Source: CAVXYG01 sp963706835 (GTDB taxonomy: Bacteria > Actinomycetota > Actinomycetes > S36-B12 > GCA-2699445). From it: DNA of 64,000 nt. The position numbers and the translations under genes were made by a program. Under the pieces are notes generated by a model that did not search any database, was not told where the DNA came from, and was given only the letters and a program-made list of their open reading frames with translations. Numbering within the stretch: position 1 is the stretch's first letter; the number at the start of each line of letters is the position of its first letter. Below are positions 1-8,908 of this stretch, piece by piece. The DNA is taken from NCBI GenBank assembly GCA_963706835.1, contig CAVPOB010000002.1:124001-188000 (forward strand). Direction: 5' to 3'.

Positions 1-134
1 CCGGTGGTGACGCCGAAGCAGCCCCCATAGGCACCGATATCCTCGCCCATCATGAAGACGCGCTCATCGGTGCGCAGCGCCTCGGCCAGCGCCTCCCGCA
101 TCGCTTCGCGGTAGGTCGTCTCCTGGCGGCTCAT
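1..134 (-). CDS. 2-oxo acid dehydrogenase E1 component, beta subunit (partial, N-terminus only)
   Basis: Only the first 44 or so residues lie in the window; the rest runs off the left edge. The visible start, MSRQETTYREAMREAL, followed by RTDERVFMMGEDIG, is the classic N-terminus of the transketolase-like beta subunit of pyruvate, acetoin or branched-chain dehydrogenase E1; the GEDIG segment lies at the thiamine diphosphate site in this family. The ATG (134-132) overlaps the stop of the alpha subunit gene in an ATGA, so the two are translationally coupled. It should pair with the alpha subunit as an alpha2beta2 decarboxylase. Substrate cannot be decided from this fragment. Confidence 0.9.
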   Translation of the reverse strand, partial: MSRQETTYREAMREALAEALRTDERVFMMGEDIGAYGGCFGVTT

Positions 135-1137
135 GGTCGACTCCCCGTGACCCCGAGCGGACTGCCCGCCGCGGTGCTGTCGGGGTGATAGACGAACCGC
201 AGCAGGTCCGCCTCGTCCTCCCACGGCGACTCGGCGGCGAAGGTCGCGGCGTCGTCGATGGTCTCGGCGATCTCCGCCTCGAAGCCGGCAACCGTCCCCT
301 CCGGCAGCAGGTCGGCCTCGTGCAGGCGGGTCTGCAGCGCATCGATCGGATCGTGCTGCTTCCACTGCGCCACCTCGGCCTTGTCGCGGTAGCGCTCCGG
401 GTCGAACATCGAGTGGGCACGGAACCGGTAGGTCTTGGCCTCCAAGAAGTGCGGCCCGCCACCGCAGCGGATGGCATCCACCGCGCGGCTGGCCGCATCG
501 TGCACCGCCAGCACGTCCATGCCGTCCACCGTCCAAGCGGGCACTTCGTACGCCGCCGCCTTCACCGCCAGGTTCGTCTCCGATTCCGAGCGGCTCAGCG
601 CCGTGCCCATCGCGTACAGGTTGTTCTCGCAGACGAACAGCACCGGCAGCCGCCACAGGGCGGCGAGGTTCATCGACTCGTGGAACTCGCCCTCGGCCAT
701 GGCACCCTCGCCGAAGAAGCACACGGTGACGCGGTCGCGCTGCTGCAGGTGATCAGCGAGCGCAAGGCCCACCGCCAGGGGGAGGCCACCGGCCACGATT
801 GCGTTGCCGCCGTAGAACCTGGTGTCGGCATCGAAGAGGTGCATCGAGCCGCCGCGACCGCGGCAGCAGCCGGTGGCCTTGCCCCACATCTCCGCCATCA
901 CGCTGCGGGCGCTCATGCCCTTCAGCAGCGCATGGCCGTGCTCCCGGTAGGTGGCCACCGCCGCGTCGTCGGGCCGCAGCACATCCATCACGCCGGCGGC
1001 GATGGCCTCCTCGCCGATGTAGACGTGCAGGAAGCCGCGGATCTTGGTCTCGCTGTACAGCTCCACGCACCGCTCCTCGAACCGGCGCACGTAGAGCATG
1101 GCGCGCAGGAAGCGCAGCGGGTCGTCGGGGATCGGGG

Positions 1138-1141
<4 letters not shown>
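131..1141 (-). CDS. 2-oxo acid dehydrogenase E1 component, alpha subunit (pyruvate/acetoin type)
   Basis: 336 residues, normal for the short bacterial E1 alpha family. It carries the thiamine diphosphate/Mg binding signature, here GEG at about residue 144 and ending in ENN at about 172 (the usual form is GDG...NN), with the conserved GRGGSMH segment near 96 and HGH near 69. With the beta subunit it would decarboxylate a 2-oxo acid and pass the acyl group to an E2 lipoyl protein, which is not in the window. The gene overlaps both neighbours by ATGA (upstream acyl-CoA synthetase and downstream beta subunit). The synthetase partner fits an acetate/acetoin or pyruvate route to acetyl-CoA; I cannot choose between pyruvate and acetoin dehydrogenase. 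Confidence 0.9.
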
Positions 1142-2892
<1,751 letters not shown>

Positions 2893-3103
2893 GTCCCACC
2901 CCTACCAGGGGTCCCGATCGCTGCGAAAGGGCCGTTTGGACGTGGCCGGGATTCGACTGCATCGCGCTCTGCCCGCCGATGGCCTCGGCGATCGCGCTTC
3001 GCCTTCCGGCGCGCCGCGGGGCGTGGCCGCACAGGGCTTCGTGCTGGGCAGCCGGCACCTCATTGCCCCCGACCGCCGTCTTGGCCTAGGCAGATCGCCA
3101 CTG

Positions 3104-3331
3104 CTGCACCCGGAATGGGGGTTTGCACCCGCCGCGGGGGCTGATCGGGCCTCCGGGAGCGACACAACTGCACCCAGTTCGGGGGTTTGCACCCGCTGCG
3201 GGGGCTGACTGGAGCTCTCAGCACCCTCGCAGCCCCCGTTTCGGGTGCAAACCCCCGAACCGGGTGCAGAGAACGCTCGGAATCGGCCCGGATCGCCCCC
3301 GCCGCGGGTGCAAACCCCCGTCGCGGGTGCA
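3104..3331. repeat. Interspersed GC-rich repeat, cluster A (two forward, two inverted copies)
   Basis: The gene-free stretch 2893-3453 holds four copies of a dimer built from TGCACCCG-N4-GGGGGT half-units about 19-21 bases apart. Two copies read forward (from 3104 and about 3167) and two are inverted (about 3230-3275 and 3297-3331), so the block can fold back on itself. It lies between the end of the amylase gene and the start of the acs operon, both on the minus strand. Reading frames through it give repetitive GVCTRxGG or RVQTPxPGA peptides and are not genes. Confidence 0.85.
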
Positions 3332-3453
3332 GCCATGCGGCGCCCCCGGATGGTCGCGCCGGCAACCGGCGGACCCACAGCCCTGGAAGCCACGTGCGAA
3401 GGGACGTGCGACGGGTCGTGCACGAGGGCGGATGCCCGCCCGAGTCGCAGCGC

Positions 3454-5415
3454 TCACGCGACCGGTTGCAGATCCAGCACAAGCGCCCGCCACGGCTCCA
3501 GCGTCTGCGCCGGCACGTAGTCGTCGATGCGGCCACCGCCATCGACGGCCACGCCCTCCAACACCTCACCGGTCAGCAGGTCCGTGACGGTGTAGTCGCC
3601 CTCTGGCACGCCGGTGGTCTCCGCGGAAAACGCGCAGGTTGCGGGACTGCCCCCGAAATGCAGCACGATCAGCAGGTTGTCGGAACCATCGGCACTACTG
3701 CGCGTATAGGCATAGCCGCTCGAGCAGTCCGCCTCCAGGGCCTGCAGCCCACCGCCACGCAGCGCCTCGTGGTTGCCGCGGGCTGTGATCAGCGACCGGT
3801 AGTGCGACCACAGCGAGTCGGGGTCGGCCTGCTGGGCGGCCACGTTCACCGTCACGACGTCATCGTTGACCGGCTGCCAGGGCGTGCCGGAGGTGAAGCC
3901 GGCAGTAGTGCTGCCGTCCCATTGCATCGGCGTGCGGATCTGCTCGTCCGGCTTCTCGCCCACCATCCCGATCTCCTCGCCGTAATAGATGAACGGCACA
4001 CCGGGCAGGGTCAGCATGGCGGTGGCGGCCAGCTCGGCCTTCGCCGCGTCGCCGCCGAGCTGGGACATCACGCGGTTCTGGTCGTGGTTGGTCAGGAACG
4101 GCGCGAACTGCCCCGCAGGGTAGGCCGCCAGTGCCCGCGCAAGGGCGTTGGCGAAGGGATCCGGGCTGCTGATCTGCACGCTGCTGAGGATCCCATTGGC
4201 AATGGCGAACTCGAAGGCGATGTCGACCTCGTCGTCGACCACGTACGGCGCGACGATGGGGGTGTCGTCCCAGACCTCGCCGACTGTCAGGAACTGCGGA
4301 TCAATGGTGTCGAGGTAGTCGTCCCAGGCGGCGAGCCAGGCGTGCGTCTGCGGCGTGCCGGACACGCTGTCCTCGGTCTCGATGAGGTGCCGCACCGCGT
4401 CGAGCCGGAAGCCGTCGACACCCATCTCCTCTATCCAGAACCGGGCCACCTCGTACATCTCCTCCGTGACGGAATCGTTGCGGTAGTTGAGGTCGGGCAT
4501 GCCTTCCCAGAACAGGCCGAGGTAGTACTCGTCATCGCTGGCGTGCCACGCCGACGTGCCCCATGGGGTCAGCTGGCCGTTGTCAGTGACGCTCCAGACG
4601 TACCAGTCGCGCCGGGCTGCGGCCGGACCGGCCGAGGCATCGGCGAACCACGAGTGCTCCACGGAGGTGTGGTTGAGCATCAGGTCGATGACCACCTTCA
4701 TGCCGCGCTCCTTGGCGGCGGCCACCAGGGCGAGGAAGTCCTCGTTGGTGCCGTAATCGGCCTCGATGGTGGTGTAGTCGGTGGTGTCGTAGCCGTGGTA
4801 GGTCGGCGACTGGGTGACCGGCATCAGCCACAGGGCGGTGACGCCGAGGTCGTCGGTCGTGGCGGGGTCGCCGTCATTGAGATAGTCCAACCGGTCGATG
4901 AGGCCCTGCAGGTCGCCGTTGCCGTCACCGTCGCTGTCGGCGAAGCTGCGCACGAACACTTCGTAGACGATCTGCTCGTTCCACCACGACACCGGGTCGG
5001 CCACCGGCTCGCTCGACGCTGGGCCGCTCTCACCCACATCCATCGAGGTCAGCACGGCGCCGTCGAACGCCTGCCGGCGCTCCGCGCAGGCGTCGTCGAT
5101 CAGCGTGGTGCGCAGCTCGTCGTCGATGAGCTCCCAGGTGTAGGTGCCGCTGACCTCGCCGCATTCGGAGTCTTGGATGAACTGCACCTGATCGCGGGAC
5201 GCCTCGTAGGTGCCGGTCAGAACCTGCTCCACCTGCAGCGCCGAGGGGCCGGCGAACACCGCGACGGAGCCGTCCTCGCGAAAGTCTGCGATGACGGCGA
5301 ACGGAGCGATGGTGGTGATCATCCAGCGGCCGGTCGGGAACTCCTCCCCGGTGCCGCAGCCGGCGCTCCCAGCCAGCAGCGCCACCACCAGCAGCATGAT
5401 CCCGCGCCTGAACAT
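3454..5415 (-). CDS. Secreted lipoprotein alpha-amylase family glycosidase (GH13)
   Basis: 653 residues from the ATG at 5415. A short signal peptide ends in the lipobox LAGSAGC (Cys about 20), so it should be a membrane-anchored extracellular lipoprotein. About 100 residues of a beta-rich lipocalin-like segment precede the catalytic barrel. All four GH13 regions are visible in order: DLMLNHTS, GFRLDAVRHL (nucleophile Asp), TVGEVWDD (acid/base Glu) and FLTNHDQNR (stabilising Asp). A C-terminal beta domain follows. It probably cuts alpha-glucans such as starch or maltodextrins outside the cell; exact specificity (amylase, oligo-glucosidase, trehalose synthase type) is not decided. The longer reading frame to 5679 is rejected because the signal peptide starts at 5415. 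Divergent from the transporter gene. Confidence 0.88.
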   Translation of the reverse strand: MFRRGIMLLVVALLAGSAGCGTGEEFPTGRWMITTIAPFAVIADFREDGSVAVFAGPSALQVEQVLTGTYEASRDQVQFIQDSECGEVSGTYTWELIDDELRTTLIDDACAERRQAFDGAVLTSMDVGESGPASSEPVADPVSWWNEQIVYEVFVRSFADSDGDGNGDLQGLIDRLDYLNDGDPATTDDLGVTALWLMPVTQSPTYHGYDTTDYTTIEADYGTNEDFLALVAAAKERGMKVVIDLMLNHTSVEHSWFADASAGPAAARRDWYVWSVTDNGQLTPWGTSAWHASDDEYYLGLFWEGMPDLNYRNDSVTEEMYEVARFWIEEMGVDGFRLDAVRHLIETEDSVSGTPQTHAWLAAWDDYLDTIDPQFLTVGEVWDDTPIVAPYVVDDEVDIAFEFAIANGILSSVQISSPDPFANALARALAAYPAGQFAPFLTNHDQNRVMSQLGGDAAKAELAATAMLTLPGVPFIYYGEEIGMVGEKPDEQIRTPMQWDGSTTAGFTSGTPWQPVNDDVVTVNVAAQQADPDSLWSHYRSLITARGNHEALRGGGLQALEADCSSGYAYTRSSADGSDNLLIVLHFGGSPATCAFSAETTGVPEGDYTVTDLLTGEVLEGVAVDGGGRIDDYVPAQTLEPWRALVLDLQPVA

Positions 5416-5503
5416 GGCAGCGCCTGCGTTCCGCACAGCCACGACACTGCTCCGCAACGGGGCGTGGTCACAAGGGGCCAATGGCCGTGTCACGCTAGTG
5501 GGC

Positions 5504-7276
5504 GTGTCCTGGGAAGCTTGGTTCACCCTTGCCGTCGTCGTAGGGGTACTCGCGCTGCTGATCCGCGGCAAGGTGTCGGCAGCGGCTGCCGTGTTCGGCG
5601 GCAATATTGCGCTGCTGGCGACGGGCGTCATCTCCCCTGAGGAGTCCCTTGCCGGATTCTCCAACCCGGCGCCGATCACGGTGGCCGCCCTCTATGTGGT
5701 CGCGGCCGGGGTGCAGAAGAGCGGCGCGCTGGCTCCCTTGCTCGAACGAGCCCTGGGGTCTCGGCCGGGTGTGCGCCGCCCGCTCGCTCGGGTGGCGGCC
5801 CCGGCTGCGGTGGCATCCGGATTCCTCAACAACACGCCGATTGTGGCCATGCTCATCCCGCAAGTGCAGTCCTGGGCGGAACGGAATCGGATCTCGGTCT
5901 CCAAACTGCTGATGCCGCTGTCCTTCGCCGTGGTGCTGGGCGGGTTGATCAGTGTGATCGGCACCTCCACCAACCTGGTGGTCTCGGGCCTGATGCAGGA
6001 GGCCGGGCTGGGCGCCTTGCCGTTCTTCGAGATCGGCAAGATCGGCGTGCCCATCGCCATTGTCGGGATCGCCGTCATGGTCGCCATCTCGGGATCGGTA
6101 CTGCCCGCTCGCCGCTCCGTGGCGCAGGAGTTGCGCGAGCAGGCGCGCGACTTCTATGTCGAACTGCGGGTCAGCGAGGGCGGTGCGGTGGACGGCAAGT
6201 CCGTGGAACAGGCGGGCCTGCGCGACTTGCAGGGGGTGTTCCTGACGTCGGTGGACCGCGGCGATACCGTGATCGCTCCGGTGCGGCCGGAGACTGTGCT
6301 GCGCGGCGGCAATCGGCTGCGCTTCGCCGGGCAGGCCAGCAAGGTGCTCGACCTGCAGAGCCGACGGGGCCTGGAGTCGGCGGAGAACGAGCACATCGAG
6401 TCGCTGCAGGATCCCTCGGTGCGCTACTACGAGGCCGTCATCGGGACCAAGTCCCCGCTGGTCGGCAAGACGTTGAAGGAGTCTGGATTCCGGAGCAACT
6501 ACCAGGCAGCCGTGGTCGCCATCCACCGCGACGGCGGGCTGGTCGAGGCGAAGCTCGGGCAGGTCCGGCTGCGGCTGGGCGACACCCTGATCCTGGTGTC
6601 CGATCCCGGGTTCAAGGATCGCTGGACCGACCGGGACGACTTCCTGCTCATCGCCGGCATGGGGCCATCGGTCTCACCGCCGGCCACGACGGCGAAGGCT
6701 GCCACCGCCGTGGCGATCCTGCTCGGCGTGGTCGGTCTCGCGGCGCTGGACATCGTCCCGATCCTGACCGGGGCCCTGGTCGGCTCGGTGCTGATGGTGA
6801 TGGTGGGGGTGATCTCCCCGGCCGAGGCGCGGCGCTCGGTCGATCTGGAGGTGATCGTCATCATCGCCTCCGCCTTCGGGCTGGCCGCAGCGATGGAGAG
6901 CACCGGTCTGGCACAGGGTGCGGCCGACGCTCTGGCCGGCGCCTTCGGGGTGTGGGGTGATCGGGGCGTGCTGCTGGGCATCGTCCTGGCGACCCTGGTG
7001 CTGACCGAGATGATCACCAACAATGCCGCGGCCCTGCTCATGTTCCCCATCGCGCTGACGGTCGCCGCGGGCACCGGCCTGAGCCCCACCGGTGTGGCCA
7101 TCGCGGTCGCGGTCGCTGCTTCGGCATCCTTCCTGTCGCCGATTGGGTACCAGACCAACACGATGGTCTACGGCCCCGGCGGGTATCGGTTCACCGACTA
7201 CTGGCGGCTCGGGCTCCCGATCACCCTGGTCGTGATCGTGATGACGGTGTGGCTGGTGCCGGTGATCTGGCCGTAG
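5504..7276 (+). CDS. SLC13/ArsB-like permease with two TrkA-C (RCK_C) domains
   Basis: About 590 residues. Hydrophobic segments (roughly 1-190 and 400-590) flank a soluble middle with two TrkA-C-like modules, around 205-285 and 300-375. The membrane parts show the family's paired hairpin motifs NNTPIVAM and EMITNNAAALLMFPIA and the repeated GTSTNLVVSG / SPIGYQTNTMVYGPGGY loops typical of divalent anion:sodium symporters. It should import a dicarboxylate, sulfate or similar anion across the membrane. GTG codons at 5498 and 5504 are both possible starts and neither has a clear ribosome binding site. Divergent from the amylase lipoprotein, with only about 90 bases between starts, so a shared control region is likely. 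Confidence 0.85.
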   Translation: MSWEAWFTLAVVVGVLALLIRGKVSAAAAVFGGNIALLATGVISPEESLAGFSNPAPITVAALYVVAAGVQKSGALAPLLERALGSRPGVRRPLARVAAPAAVASGFLNNTPIVAMLIPQVQSWAERNRISVSKLLMPLSFAVVLGGLISVIGTSTNLVVSGLMQEAGLGALPFFEIGKIGVPIAIVGIAVMVAISGSVLPARRSVAQELREQARDFYVELRVSEGGAVDGKSVEQAGLRDLQGVFLTSVDRGDTVIAPVRPETVLRGGNRLRFAGQASKVLDLQSRRGLESAENEHIESLQDPSVRYYEAVIGTKSPLVGKTLKESGFRSNYQAAVVAIHRDGGLVEAKLGQVRLRLGDTLILVSDPGFKDRWTDRDDFLLIAGMGPSVSPPATTAKAATAVAILLGVVGLAALDIVPILTGALVGSVLMVMVGVISPAEARRSVDLEVIVIIASAFGLAAAMESTGLAQGAADALAGAFGVWGDRGVLLGIVLATLVLTEMITNNAAALLMFPIALTVAAGTGLSPTGVAIAVAVAASASFLSPIGYQTNTMVYGPGGYRFTDYWRLGLPITLVVIVMTVWLVPVIWP

Positions 7277-7280
7277 TGGG

Positions 7281-8102
7281 TCAGGCGAGGCGCTGGGCGC
7301 GGTCGCGGAGCTGCCGGATCGCTCGGGCCTCGCACTGCCGCACCCGTTCCGGCGTCAGCCCAGTCACTCGCGATGTGGCTGACAGGCTCATCGGCTGGCC
7401 CGGGCCGAGGCCGAACCGAACCCGAACGACGCGGGCCGCCGGATCGCCGAGCTCGATGAGCGCGGCAGCCAGCGCTGCGCTCTCCAGTGCCGCCAGCGCC
7501 AGCGCTTCGGTAGACGGGTCGTCCGGGTCGTACAGCAGCGCGCCGATCGGCTCCTGCCCGTAGCGGTCGGCGGGGTCGTACCGCAGATCGCCGATGGCGT
7601 GCTGATCGGCGATCTCGTCCGGATCGGCCGATCGTGCCGGCGCGTCGAGGCTCACCAGCTCCGGCGGCCCTCCGCCGAGCTCACGGGCGCGTTGCGGTGA
7701 CAGGCCGAGTTCGCAGACCGCCGCCCGGGTCGGGAGCGCGTCGCGCCCGGCGGCGGTGATCGCGCGCACCATTGCTCGCCGAATCCACCACGGCGCGATC
7801 GTGGCGAAGTCGTCCACCGTGTGGTCGAACTCGGCGACCGCCCGGATGAGTCCGATCCGGCCCTCTTGCACCAGGTCCGGCACATCGAGCCCCCGGCCGG
7901 CGTACTGCAGGGCCATGGCGTCCACCATCGGCAGATGATCCCGGATCAGTTGCTCCGAGGCTGCCCGCCCCTCGGCAGCCACCGCGCGCAGGTCGCCAGC
8001 CAGTGAGGGGTCCACTGGGCCGTTGGCGAGTCGATGCTCTGCCATCAGGCCTGCCTCGATGCTGCGGCCCAACTCGGTCGCCCTCATGGCGGTGGTCGGC
8101 AT
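7281..8102 (-). CDS. RNA polymerase sigma-70 family factor (group 2/3-like)
   Basis: 273 residues from the ATG at 8102. Region 2 is clear at about 52-110: LIRDHLPMVDAMA, the core-binding DLVQEGRIGLIRAVAEFD, and the promoter-melting part WWIRRAMVRAI. A C-terminal region 4 helix-turn-helix follows (SLSATSRVTGLTPERVRQCE, about 235-255). Region 1.1 is absent and the sequence between regions 2 and 4 is poorly conserved, so it is an alternative rather than the primary factor. It would direct RNA polymerase to a specific promoter set; the targets are unknown. No anti-sigma gene is adjacent. Convergent with the transporter gene, with only 4 bases between them. Confidence 0.85.
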   Translation of the reverse strand: MPTTAMRATELGRSIEAGLMAEHRLANGPVDPSLAGDLRAVAAEGRAASEQLIRDHLPMVDAMALQYAGRGLDVPDLVQEGRIGLIRAVAEFDHTVDDFATIAPWWIRRAMVRAITAAGRDALPTRAAVCELGLSPQRARELGGGPPELVSLDAPARSADPDEIADQHAIGDLRYDPADRYGQEPIGALLYDPDDPSTEALALAALESAALAAALIELGDPAARVVRVRFGLGPGQPMSLSATSRVTGLTPERVRQCEARAIRQLRDRAQRLA

Positions 8103-8158
8103 CCGGTGCCCCCTTACGTGGTTCCCTGCGCCAGGTGTAGCGCACAGGTCCGACCGTC

Positions 8159-8809
8159 TCAGGCACCGATCACCCCATCGGGCTCCAGGATCGCCCGGGC
8201 GGTGGCGCCCACCGAGGTGTCGAGCACCGCCAGTGCTGCATCGAACAGGACCGGCATCGCCGCCACCACGCTGAGTCGCTGCGCGACCTCCCAGGCGGCC
8301 CGGCGCGCGGTGGTGATCGCGCGCAGCACCATCGCGTCGTCGCGCTCGCCCAGTGCCTCGTCGGCCGCAGCCAGCGTCGGCGGCAGCATGCGGTGACGGA
8401 TGCCGTCGCTGGTGCGGTCCAGGACGACGTCGATATGCCGGAAGTCGCGAAACTGCGGCGATTCCTCCTGCAGCGGACCGGGTGCACTGCGCGCCAGGGC
8501 GACGGCGAGGTCCCGGTTGATGTGGGCATGCATGCCCGCCAGGGCAAACGCCAGAGCGGACGTCGCCGAGTCCTCGCAGCGGTCGAACAGCGGCCGCCAC
8601 GCGCCGGGCGGCTGCCGACCTAGAGCCCAAGCATCCACAGCATCGAAGTACAGGTCGGCGAAGGCGACGTCGAGCGCGGTCATGTCGGTCGGTGCCTCGA
8701 ACTCCCCCGCCGCGATCGCCGCACCGACCTGCTCCGTCGTCCATCGGTAGAGCCGGGTGAAAGCCGCGACCCCGTGCCGCTCGGGGAGGGCTGCTTCGAT
8801 GACTTCCAT
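8159..8809 (-). CDS. DUF5995-like protein of unknown function
   Basis: 216 residues from the ATG at 8809 (MEVIEAALPERHG). The segments FADLYFDAVDAW, AWRPLFDRCED and ALAGMHAHINRDL match what I remember of the DUF5995 family, alpha-helical cytosolic proteins with conserved histidines and no known role. An in-frame start at 8881 would add a stretch encoded by a large hairpin (8812-8854), so I prefer the ATG just after that hairpin; a GTG at 8815 is another option. It follows the beta-helix protein gene on the same strand. Confidence 0.7.
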   Translation of the reverse strand: MEVIEAALPERHGVAAFTRLYRWTTEQVGAAIAAGEFEAPTDMTALDVAFADLYFDAVDAWALGRQPPGAWRPLFDRCEDSATSALAFALAGMHAHINRDLAVALARSAPGPLQEESPQFRDFRHIDVVLDRTSDGIRHRMLPPTLAAADEALGERDDAMVLRAITTARRAAWEVAQRLSVVAAMPVLFDAALAVLDTSVGATARAILEPDGVIGA

Positions 8810-8811
8810 GC

Positions 8812-8854
8812 GCACGACGACCCCGCCCACCGTGGTGGGGCGGGGTCGTCGTGC
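8812..8854 (-). terminator. Large perfect hairpin between beta-helix gene and DUF5995 gene
   Basis: Arms gcacgacgaccccgccc (8812-8828) and its exact complement (8838-8854) form a 17-bp stem with a 9-base loop. It lies 55 bases downstream of the stop of the beta-helix protein gene and ends 2 bases before the chosen ATG of the DUF5995 gene. No T-run follows, which is usual for high-GC actinobacteria. It probably terminates the upstream transcript but could also restrain translation of the next gene. Confidence 0.7.
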
Positions 8855-8908
8855 CAGCCGCTGCAGATCTGCCGGCGCCATAGCCGCAGCCTATGCGGCC
8901 GCAGCGGA

